A stretch of DNA of 20,581 bases from Candidatus Woesearchaeota archaeon (GTDB lineage: Archaea > Nanobdellota > Nanobdellia > SCGC-AAA011-G17 > JACPNG01), in contig JAGVXQ010000038.1 in the NCBI GenBank assembly GCA_018303705.1, positions 1 to 20,581 on the forward strand, in the 5' to 3' direction. Positions 14,599 through 20,041 of this stretch are shown here, piece by piece. The position numbers and the translations under genes are program-made. The notes beneath the pieces are model-generated. The model had not been told where the DNA came from. It did not search any database and worked only from the letters and a program-made list of their open reading frames with translations. Within the stretch, counting starts at the first letter, position 1. Each line of letters opens with the position of its first letter.

Positions 14599-15030
14599 CT
14601 AATTTTTCTTTAGGAATCTTTCAATTTCTTCTGTTATGTTGCTGAAATCATCAAGACCATCTTTTATGGTTTCGTATGCCTGTTCATCATTAATCTCTCC
14701 ATACCTGTGAACAAGGATATTCCTGAATTTTTTAATTTCCCTTAATAATGACATTGTTTTACGGCTGAGTACTCTGTTTTTTTCAAGGTTGTTTATCATA
14801 TCGTCTTCTGCCTCAGGTATGCCTAGTTTAAGGTCCTTGTTGATTATAGAAAGAACATCCAAAACAAGCTCTATGCAAAACTCAATTTCTTTGTATATTG
14901 CATCACGCAAGATTCTTGAATGCTTGAACTCTTCAAAATGCTCAGGAAAATTACTTTCTATAAATTCTAAGGTGTCAAGAATTTTGCTTATCTTTGATCT
15001 TACAAGCTCCTTTCTTATTTTTTTGTTCAT
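14599..15030 (-). CDS. hepT: HepT-like HEPN RNase toxin (DUF86)
   Basis: A 143-residue helical protein of the HepT/DUF86 HEPN family, the toxin of the HepT/MntA (type VII) toxin-antitoxin system. The complete R-x4-H-x-Y motif is present: R103-N-I-L-V-H108-R-Y110. R103 and H108 are expected to catalyse RNA cleavage, and Y110 is the residue AMPylated by the antitoxin in characterised systems. The start overlaps the stop of the nucleotidyltransferase gene by four bases. It ends facing the metallopeptidase gene. All active-site residues are intact, so it is predicted to be functional. Confidence 0.9.
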   Translation of the reverse strand: MNKKIRKELVRSKISKILDTLEFIESNFPEHFEEFKHSRILRDAIYKEIEFCIELVLDVLSIINKDLKLGIPEAEDDMINNLEKNRVLSRKTMSLLREIKKFRNILVHRYGEINDEQAYETIKDGLDDFSNITEEIERFLKKN

Positions 15031-15410
15031 GAAATAGCTTCCATGCCTATATAATCATAATAATATTTCTTAAAATGCTCAAAATCTTTCATAGTTTCAT
15101 AGGCAACATCATACACATATGATTCATCTTTTGCATATAGGAGATTTCCTTTTAGTATGTCTTTGCGGACAAATAATGGAAGATCCTGAAATATCTGTAT
15201 ATCGAACTTGTCAGGCAGCCGTGAAAGTATTTTTAGCCTGAACCTGAACCTTTCTTTTTTGTTCCCATTGTAGAATATTGCATAATCTATGTCTGATAAC
15301 TTATTTTGGGTGTTGTCTGCATGGCTCCCATAGAGCATTACGAACATTACTTTACTAAAGCCAGGTGTTTTTTTTAAGGCATTCATCAATAGCTTAGAGT
15401 GATTTTCCAT
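15027..15410 (-). CDS. mntA: MntA-like nucleotidyltransferase antitoxin
   Basis: A 127-residue minimal nucleotidyltransferase. G28-S29-x10-D40-I-D42 is the family motif GSx10DxD, and D70 in K-F-D-I-Q-I-F is a plausible third carboxylate. MntA proteins neutralise HepT by transferring AMP to the toxin tyrosine. It is translated before hepT with a four-base overlap, the standard order. A TATA-like aatataaat on the minus strand (15431-15441) lies about 25 nt upstream of the ATG, giving a leaderless start. It is divergent from rfcL, and the two promoters share a spacer of about 80 bp. Confidence 0.9.
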   Translation of the reverse strand: MENHSKLLMNALKKTPGFSKVMFVMLYGSHADNTQNKLSDIDYAIFYNGNKKERFRFRLKILSRLPDKFDIQIFQDLPLFVRKDILKGNLLYAKDESYVYDVAYETMKDFEHFKKYYYDYIGMEAIS

Positions 15411-15491
15411 AGAATCAAAGGGATAAGTCCATTTATATTTTTTTGCATAAAACTATTTAAACATGTATGCTTATTTCGCTGCAAACAGGCT

Positions 15492-16691
15492 ATGGAAATG
15501 ATGAGTGAACATGAATTGAGGAAACTGGAAGACATTAAAGGACAGGATATCAGCAGACTGAGAAGCTATGTTACTGGAAGGAATAAAAAGCCTTTGCTGA
15601 TCTATGGGCCAAGCGGCACCGGAAAAACATCGAGTATTTATGCAATAGCGAATGATCTCGGCTACGAAGTAGTTGAAATAAATGCATCTGATTGCAGGAA
15701 CAAGGAAGCAATAACATCTATAGTTGGAAATGCAATCAATCAAATGTCTTTGGCAGGCAGGGGAAAGATAATACTCATTGATGAAATTGATGGACTAAGC
15801 GGAAATAATGACAGGGGAGGCATGAAGGCATTTATTGACATAGCAGAAGAGTCCAGGTTTCCAATAATAGCCACAATGACTGACACAGAGAAATTGAATG
15901 AAATACAGAAAAACTTTGTCCTTTTGGAATACAAGAAACTGAATGACAAGGATATTTATTGCATTCTTGAAGGCATATGCAAGAGCAGCAAGATATGTTA
16001 TAATGAGAAGGATCTAAGCAAGATGTCGATGATAGCCAATGGAGATGTAAGGAAGGCCATAATAAACTTAAGAATATCTACTGTTGACAATGAAGTGAAA
16101 AGAGAAAATGTTGAATTGCTTGTCGGGTTGTCAAAGGATAATATGGATGATGCGCTCGTGAAGGTGTTTAAATCAAGGAATTTCGGTGTGGTGATGAAGG
16201 CATTATTTGAGCTTGAAAATAACATTGTGGATACAACAAAGGTGGGGGTCAGACCTGTATTGTTTGACAATGAGGAATGTTTTATATATGCCGTGGAAGA
16301 AAATATGCCTTATGAATACAATAATGAGGCTTTGTTAAATGGTTTTGAGCTGCTATCCAAGGCAGACAGGTTCCACAGAAGAATTTTTACATGGCAGCAC
16401 TATAGATATTTAGTTTACATACAATCATTGCTTGCATCAGTGTGCTTAGCCAAAGCTGGCAAGAATCCAGCAGCCATAGAATACAGAAAGACTTCGAGGT
16501 CGCCAAGGAACAACAAGAAACTGTGGTGGCTTGTGAACAGGAAAAAGGCAAGCATAGCAGAAAAAATAGCAATGCATGCAAACATGTCAAACAAGAAGGC
16601 CATAAAAGACTTTGGATACTACAAGATAATACTGAGAAACAACCCTATCAAGGAATTGAGCGATGAAGAGATTGAATACTTAAATTCCTAA
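15492..16691 (+). CDS. rfcL: replication factor C large subunit (divergent)
   Basis: The AAA+ large clamp-loader subunit. From the ATG at 15492 it is 399 residues: I-K-G-Q (15-18), Walker A G-P-S-G-T-G-K-T-S (39-47), the N-A-S-D block, Walker B I-L-I-D-E-I-D-G-L (94-102) and sensor 2 N-G-D-V-R-K-A (173-179). As in other large subunits there is no S-R-C arginine finger. The canonical N-terminal W-x-E-K-Y-R-P box is missing, and no PCNA-binding peptide is visible at the C-terminus, which ends S-D-E-E-I-E-Y-L-N-S. The frame is open back to 15399, but that extension covers the promoter (TATA-like, about 15453-15462) and is rejected. ATGs at 15498 and 15501 are alternatives. The stop overlaps the convergent antitoxin stop. 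Confidence 0.9.
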   Translation: MEMMSEHELRKLEDIKGQDISRLRSYVTGRNKKPLLIYGPSGTGKTSSIYAIANDLGYEVVEINASDCRNKEAITSIVGNAINQMSLAGRGKIILIDEIDGLSGNNDRGGMKAFIDIAEESRFPIIATMTDTEKLNEIQKNFVLLEYKKLNDKDIYCILEGICKSSKICYNEKDLSKMSMIANGDVRKAIINLRISTVDNEVKRENVELLVGLSKDNMDDALVKVFKSRNFGVVMKALFELENNIVDTTKVGVRPVLFDNEECFIYAVEENMPYEYNNEALLNGFELLSKADRFHRRIFTWQHYRYLVYIQSLLASVCLAKAGKNPAAIEYRKTSRSPRNNKKLWWLVNRKKASIAEKIAMHANMSNKKAIKDFGYYKIILRNNPIKELSDEEIEYLNS

Positions 16692-16897
16692 GGACATACT
16701 TTTTCTTCAATTATTCGTGAAATAGACTTGTTGGTTTTTTCTTTTAATTCTTTTAGTTTGTTAATGGTCTTAATTGATAAGCTTATATCTATCCTTTTTT
16801 TTTGAAATGGCAATTCTCTTGTTTTGTCATAATTCTCCAGAGCATCAAATACATACTTGTATTTCTTCAAGATCTTTTGTATTTCATTCGATTGCAT
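16688..16897 (-). CDS. ribbon-helix-helix-like partner of Fic/Doc protein
   Basis: 69 residues. The second half, R-I-D-I-S-L-S-I-K-T-I-N-K-L-K-E-L, then S-I-S-R-I-I-E-E-K-V, has the strand-helix-helix pattern of CopG/Arc-type ribbon-helix-helix proteins, which bind DNA as dimers and often serve as antitoxins. The helical N-terminal third (K-I-L-K-K-Y-K-Y-V-F-D-A-L) might contact the toxin. It lies downstream of the Fic/Doc gene and overlaps it by 14 bases, so toxin precedes antitoxin. Its TAG overlaps the rfcL stop by three bases on the other strand. The fold is inferred from pattern only. Confidence 0.65.
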   Translation of the reverse strand: MQSNEIQKILKKYKYVFDALENYDKTRELPFQKKRIDISLSIKTINKLKELKEKTNKSISRIIEEKVCP

Positions 16898-17225
16898 TTT
16901 TTATCCTCCATTCTATATTCTTTATTTCTATAATATTCTTTTTAGCAATTGAGATTAAGTAGTGTATTAGCCTATCCATATTAACTTGTTTTTTATGATC
17001 TTCTGCAAATTTAAGCACAATAAATGTTGCAGTTCTTTTATTGCCATCTGAAAAAGGATGGTCTACTAATATTGCCCTTAATAAGTATGCAACTTTTTTG
17101 TATTCTCCAATTTTTCTATTTTTTTGCATAGCCAGAGCAAAATCTAAGCTTGAACCACTTCTTAAATTCCCCTCAAAACCCACATTTACCTTTAATATAT
17201 CATCCTTACTAATATTCATACACAT
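16884..17225 (-). CDS. Fic/Doc-family toxin-like protein
   Basis: A 113-residue Fic-fold protein with motif H56-P-F-S-D-G-N-K63-R-T-A. The Lys after Asn and the short length match Doc (death-on-curing) proteins, which phosphorylate EF-Tu, rather than AMPylating Fic enzymes (HPFxxGNGR). The catalytic His and acidic D60 are intact. A downstream ribbon-helix-helix-like gene overlaps by 14 bases and probably encodes the antitoxin. The N-terminus begins M-C-M. The second Met at 17219 fits better with a TATA-like atttaaatatt about 28 nt upstream and may be the true start. In this archaeon the target would be aEF-1A or another protein, which is inference. Confidence 0.85.
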   Translation of the reverse strand: MCMNISKDDILKVNVGFEGNLRSGSSLDFALAMQKNRKIGEYKKVAYLLRAILVDHPFSDGNKRTATFIVLKFAEDHKKQVNMDRLIHYLISIAKKNIIEIKNIEWRIKNAIE

Positions 17226-17351
17226 AAATAGTTGTGAAGTAATATTTAAATGTTTTTATTCCTGTTCGGGTGAATACCTCATAGCTTGCTATGGAAATTC
17301 AAAAAAAAACAAAAAAATCCGCAAGACTTCCGGGTTTTGCCAACAAAGTTT
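17226..17351 (-). promoter_or_regulatory. htpX terminator and Fic/Doc promoter spacer
   Basis: Read on the minus strand, the htpX stop is followed after about 35 nt by two T-runs (complements of A7 at 17311-17317 and A9 at 17301-17309), a typical archaeal U-rich terminator. Next comes a palindrome, catagc-tt-gctatg (17280-17293), then a TATA-like element at about 17243-17252 serving the Fic/Doc gene. The palindrome could be an operator for the ribbon-helix-helix protein. I see no gene here. Confidence 0.45.
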
Positions 17352-18188
17352 TTAAACCCTTAATTCATTTAGTTTTTTTATCCTTTCCTTTATCGGCGGA
17401 TGCGTAGAGAACAATGAAAGCAATGAGGAGCCGCTTAATGGATTTACTATGAACAATGATGCAGTAGCACTGTTTTCAGCGCTTATTGGATGTACTTTGT
17501 TGCCTGCTTCAAGTTTTGCAAGAGCATGGGCTAAGTAACTTGGCTTCCTTGTTATGTGTGCAGCTGACTCATCTGCAAGGTATTCTCTCGCTCTTGAAAT
17601 TGCCAGCTGGATTATTATAGCGACTATCGGTGTTAATATCATCAAAAGAAGCAATGTCAATGCATTTCCTCTGTTGTCTTCTGAATTGCTTGAGCCAAAC
17701 ATGCCTGCGAACCTTGCAGCAAATGTTATTATGCTTGCTATGACAGATGCTATAGTCATTATTAAAGTATCTCGGTTTTTTACATGGGAGATTTCATGGG
17801 CTATAACGCCTTTTAGCTCGTCTTTTGACAACAATTTCATTATGCCTGTTGTTACTGCTATGCATGCCTTGCTGTAGCTTGGGCCTGTTGCAAATGCATT
17901 AGGCGTTTCTGATTTTATTATGTAAACTTTTGGTTTTGGTATTTTTGCCTGACTTGCAATTTCCTCGACCATGGAATGCAGGTCCTTGTGCTCTGATATT
18001 TTTGCCTCTTTTGCTCTATACATGAACAAGACAATCTTGTGGGAGAACAGAAAGCTAAGCAAGTTAATGAACAATGCAACTATCAACCCTGCAAGCAGGC
18101 CGTTAAACCCGAAAAGGCTGCCTATCCAGATCAAGATAGCACTCAATATGCCTAAAAGTACAATTGTTTTTATCCAGTTCGAGATCAT
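17352..18188 (-). CDS. htpX: HtpX-like membrane zinc metalloprotease (M48B)
   Basis: A 278-residue integral membrane protease that degrades misfolded membrane proteins. The layout is typical: two N-terminal membrane helices (about 7-24 and 29-46), a cytoplasmic domain with the zinc helix A-H131-E132-I-S-H135-V-K-N-R-D, two further helices (about 140-160 and 177-198), then the third ligand E202 in S-R-A-R-E-Y-L-A-D-E-S-A. The S-T-H-P-P motif near the end (261-265) is also characteristic. Length and motifs are complete. It stands alone between toxin-antitoxin pairs, with a TATA-like aaatttatac about 24 nt upstream and T-runs downstream. Confidence 0.96.
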   Translation of the reverse strand: MISNWIKTIVLLGILSAILIWIGSLFGFNGLLAGLIVALFINLLSFLFSHKIVLFMYRAKEAKISEHKDLHSMVEEIASQAKIPKPKVYIIKSETPNAFATGPSYSKACIAVTTGIMKLLSKDELKGVIAHEISHVKNRDTLIMTIASVIASIITFAARFAGMFGSSNSEDNRGNALTLLLLMILTPIVAIIIQLAISRAREYLADESAAHITRKPSYLAHALAKLEAGNKVHPISAENSATASLFIVNPLSGSSLLSLFSTHPPIKERIKKLNELRV

Positions 18189-18336
18189 ATGGCAATATAA
18201 GATGTATAAATTTTTAAAGCTTTTGAATTTTCTATGGAAAAAGTTTAGATGTGTTTTAGTATTATATTCTGCAGGATCAACGTAAGTTACTAATATGTAT
18301 AACTTTCGTTTATCTTAATAATTTACAATTGGTTTG

Positions 18337-18660
18337 TTAAACATGTATGCGTATGTCGTGTTTTGTTTCTGGAAATATTGTGACTTCTGCACCCTTCTTT
18401 AGGTTTAAGAATGTCCCTATGCTTTTTGGTATCCTTATCGCTATACTATTGCCTATTTCTGCCACTTTTACTTTTTTTGCCAGGCCGAACAATCCTAGCT
18501 CTTGTGATTTTTTTTGTATCGTTTCTGCTGTTTTTTCATCGAAGTATATTTCGCTGCATTTTTCACACACTGATGCAGGAAAACTGCCCAATGAAACTCC
18601 GAACTCTTTATGTTCCACTGTTTTACTCATCGTTTTGCCATTGCACATGATGCATTTCAT
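18337..18660 (-). CDS. YgiT-type zinc finger fused to AbrB domain (antitoxin-like)
   Basis: 107 residues. The N-terminal zinc finger M-K-C3-x2-C6 ... C32-x2-C35 is of the YgiT/MqsA type. The C-terminus (63-105) is an AbrB/MazE-like swapped hairpin: V-A-E-I-G-N-S-I-A-I-R-I-P-K-S-I, then L-N-L-K-K-G-A-E-V. This pairs a toxin-binding metal domain with a DNA-binding domain, as expected for an antitoxin that represses its own operon. It follows a DUF4258 gene and overlaps it by four bases (ATGA). The arrangement echoes MqsR/MqsA, but MqsA proper carries a helix-turn-helix instead of AbrB. Confidence 0.85.
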   Translation of the reverse strand: MKCIMCNGKTMSKTVEHKEFGVSLGSFPASVCEKCSEIYFDEKTAETIQKKSQELGLFGLAKKVKVAEIGNSIAIRIPKSIGTFLNLKKGAEVTIFPETKHDIRIHV

Positions 18661-18869
18661 TTTTTCCTCCCTGCAAGATAAGATGTTATTATAATAAAAT
18701 TTTGGTCTTCTTTAATGAACACAATTTCAATGCCTGCCATTTGAGCATGCCATTTTTCGCATTTATCTTCTTTCCATTTGCTTCCTTTTTTAACTGCATT
18801 TTCTACATCTGATTTTAATATGCCTAATGCGTCTAATTTTTCCAAGGCGGGCTGCGCGTAAATAAACAA
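18657..18869 (-). CDS. DUF4258-family putative RNase toxin
   Basis: A small basic protein of 70 residues from the TTG at 18869. The pattern Y-A-Q-P-A-L-E-K-L-D-A-L-G-I-L-K-S-D-V-E then W-H-A-Q-M and I-E-I-V-F, ending F-I-I-I-T-S-Y-L, matches DUF4258, a small BrnT/RelE-like group often found next to YgiT zinc-finger antitoxins. TTG is chosen because the domain begins there, a Shine-Dalgarno-like ggtggt lies just upstream, and a TATA-like ttatatac lies at about 18903-18910. An in-frame ATG at 18941 would add 24 residues translated from that promoter. RNA cleavage is inferred from family context; there is no direct active-site evidence. Confidence 0.75.
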   Translation of the reverse strand: MFIYAQPALEKLDALGILKSDVENAVKKGSKWKEDKCEKWHAQMAGIEIVFIKEDQNFIIITSYLAGRKK

Positions 18870-18978
18870 TTGATAACCACCAAGATATATAGGGATATCC
18901 GTGTATATAAATTTAACTATGACTATTTTTAAGCAATCCATAACATTAAAAAAGAAGAGTTTTTTTAATTCGGATTAT

Positions 18979-19052
18979 GCCTCTGTGGCTCAGCCTGGTA
19001 GAGCAGCTGACTTGTAATCAGCAGGTCGCCAGTTCAAATCTGGCCAGAGGCT
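18979..19052 (+). tRNA. tRNA-Thr (anticodon UGU)
   Basis: A 74-nt cloverleaf. Acceptor gcctctg pairs with cagaggc, with discriminator T. The D arm is ggctcagcctggtagagc. The anticodon stem encloses the loop cttgtaa with anticodon TGT. The T arm is gccag-ttcaaat-ctggc. CCA is not encoded. A run of seven T from 19052 is a natural terminator. A ttaaaaaag element about 28 nt upstream may be the TATA box. Confidence 0.96.
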
Positions 19053-19059
19053 TTTTTTA

Positions 19060-19254
19060 TCAATTTCCACGTGAATGCCTGCCATGATTCGAGTAATTAA
19101 CAATCTTGTCCAGTGCCTTTTTTTGAGTTTTCATGGCTTGATAATAACTTGTTTGGCGAAGTATTGCAATTTCCTTTAATCCTGCATATGTGTTGGAATG
19201 GTTTTCACCTCTAGAATCATATCTTATCTCCAGTATTATTATGTTCTTCTGCAC
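19060..19254 (-). CDS. doubtful small protein, 64 aa
   Basis: An open frame with a GTG start and 64 codons, basic and rich in K, Q and N (S-Y-Y-Q-A-M-K-T-Q-K-K-A-L-D-K-I-V). The end is H-G-R-H-S-R-G-N. No family is recognised and no Shine-Dalgarno sequence is clear. The TATA-like box at 19302-19314, shared with tRNA-Val, would give it a leader of about 28 nt. It occupies most of the 288-bp space between the two tRNA genes and could be chance. Otherwise I see nothing in that spacer except the tRNA-Val promoter. Confidence 0.25.
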   Translation of the reverse strand: MQKNIIILEIRYDSRGENHSNTYAGLKEIAILRQTSYYQAMKTQKKALDKIVNYSNHGRHSRGN

Positions 19255-19305
19255 TCAAGCCGGATAAGGCATTATTTAGGACAGAGCCACCATCAGCGAA
19301 ATATT

Positions 19306-19314
19306 TATAATAGA
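19306..19314 (+). promoter_or_regulatory. TATA box of tRNA-Val
   Basis: atttataat is centred about 31 nt upstream of the tRNA-Val 5' end, a position consistent with transcription starting a few bases before the mature tRNA. Confidence 0.5.
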
Positions 19315-19340
19315 TGCAATGAGTTTTAGATCAAGCGATT

Positions 19341-19429
19341 GGGCCCATGGTCTAGCGGCTATGATGTCGCCTTGACGTGGCGAAATTGATACAACGCCAA
19401 TATCGCAGGTTCGAATCCTGCTGGGCCCA
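19341..19429 (+). tRNA. tRNA-Val (anticodon GAC) with a probable 16-nt intron in the variable loop
   Basis: The 89-nt gene has acceptor gggccca/tgggccc with discriminator A. The anticodon stem tcgcc/ggcga encloses the loop ttgacgt, giving anticodon GAC (19374-19376). The T arm is gcagg-ttcgaat-cctgc. The stretch between anticodon stem and T stem is 21 nt instead of the usual 5. Removing 19385-19400 leaves a normal 5-nt variable loop and a 73-nt tRNA. ggcg (19379-19382) and cgcc (19395-19398) form a 4-bp helix with 3-nt bulges after each strand, as in an archaeal splicing site. CCA is not encoded. Confidence 0.88.
19385..19400 (+). other. predicted tRNA intron, 16 nt, between tRNA positions 44 and 45
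   Basis: Bulge-helix-bulge geometry is visible. The central helix GGCG/CGCC is flanked by bulge AAA (19383-19385) and bulge AAT (19399-19401). The inner stem ttg/caa has the loop ata. Cutting after the second base of each bulge removes exactly 16 nt. The outer helix is weak (one U-A and one G-U pair), so the motif is of the relaxed type. Confidence 0.7.
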
Positions 19430-19846
19430 TTTATTTTAACATATTAAGAATTAGGTCAGATCTTATCTTTTTAGCGGGGTGGCGAAATATTATGGTAGCC
19501 AAAAAAACTTTAATGGTTTTTTTTTTGAACCTATATAATGCAACATTTCCACTAGTCCTAGACTGGTGGAAATGTTGCATTTTAGCGTTTTACATCCATA
19601 AAGCATACTTGGACTTCATTCAAGTTTACTATTATTAACGTCCGCACCTATAGATAGTTATTCTTCATTTTTGAGGTTATTCTGCAATTTGGCTTTTTAG
19701 GTGAGTTATTCTACAAAGCCTCTTTTTTGCGAGTATTTATATATATGTTCGATATATTAAAATTTTAACTAAGTTTTAAATAAGTTTAAAATCATTAAAA
19801 AAGGTTTAAATGCCTTTTTTAAGTAAAAAAGAGGTTAAAAAGGCTT
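19430..19846. other. 417-bp non-coding region
   Basis: I find no convincing gene here. It holds A- and T-runs (about 19501-19526), the 45-nt hairpin listed separately, and three copies of gttattct (19657-19664, 19676-19683, 19705-19712), the last two of which are followed by Nca-aa-like sequence. A very AT-rich promoter zone follows (tatttatatatatg near 19735), then an A6GG/CCT6 inverted repeat (19797-19820) just before the winged-helix gene. Confidence 0.6.
19537..19581. repeat. 45-nt near-perfect hairpin (21 bp)
   Basis: aatgcaacatttccac (19537-19552) is exactly complementary to gtggaaatgttgcatt (19566-19581). The stem continues through a T-G pair and agtc/gact to the three-base loop cta. 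It stands alone, about 107 bp after tRNA-Val. A TATA-like ctatataat overlaps its left edge and T-runs lie to its left. It could be a terminator, a structured RNA, a miniature-element relic or a recombination site. Confidence 0.85.
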
Positions 19847-20041
19847 ATGTTTCCAACGGAAGGCGAATTAACAGATTTTATCAAAAAGAAGAACAATTTA
19901 GTGAACTTCAGCATGATTGCCAAGCATTTTGGCATAAAAAACACAACTGTTTCTGACATGATAGCCTCGATGGAAAAGAAGGGCATTGTCAGCATAAAGA
20001 AACTTGGCGGCTCAAAGCTTGTAATGGCGAGGGGAAAATGA
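19847..20041 (+). CDS. small winged-helix DNA-binding protein, 64 aa
   Basis: 64 residues forming a compact winged helix: E-L-T-D-F-I-K-K-K...F-S-M-I-A-K-H-F-G-I-K-N-T-T-V-S-D-M-I-A-S-M-E-K-K-G-I-V, then wing strands S-I-K-K-L-G-G-S-K-L-V. The helix-turn-helix core (about 22-41) resembles MarR- or DtxR-type domains, but there is no effector domain. A Shine-Dalgarno-like gaggt lies 11 nt before the ATG. The TGA overlaps the start of the next gene (ATGA), so the regulator is coupled to a secreted-protein gene. It may control that operon. The exact family is not recognised. Confidence 0.8.
   Translation: MFPTEGELTDFIKKKNNLVNFSMIAKHFGIKNTTVSDMIASMEKKGIVSIKKLGGSKLVMARGK

Noticed and set aside
15399..15491. 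31-residue N-terminal extension of RfcL in the same frame
   Set aside because: It covers the TATA-like element and overlaps the divergent mntA start, and its sequence is hydrophobic and unlike any RfcL N-terminus.
18870..18941. ATG start at 18941 for the DUF4258 gene
   Set aside because: The additional 24 residues are encoded by the TATA-like region and precede the recognised domain; TTG at 18869 has a Shine-Dalgarno-like ggtggt.
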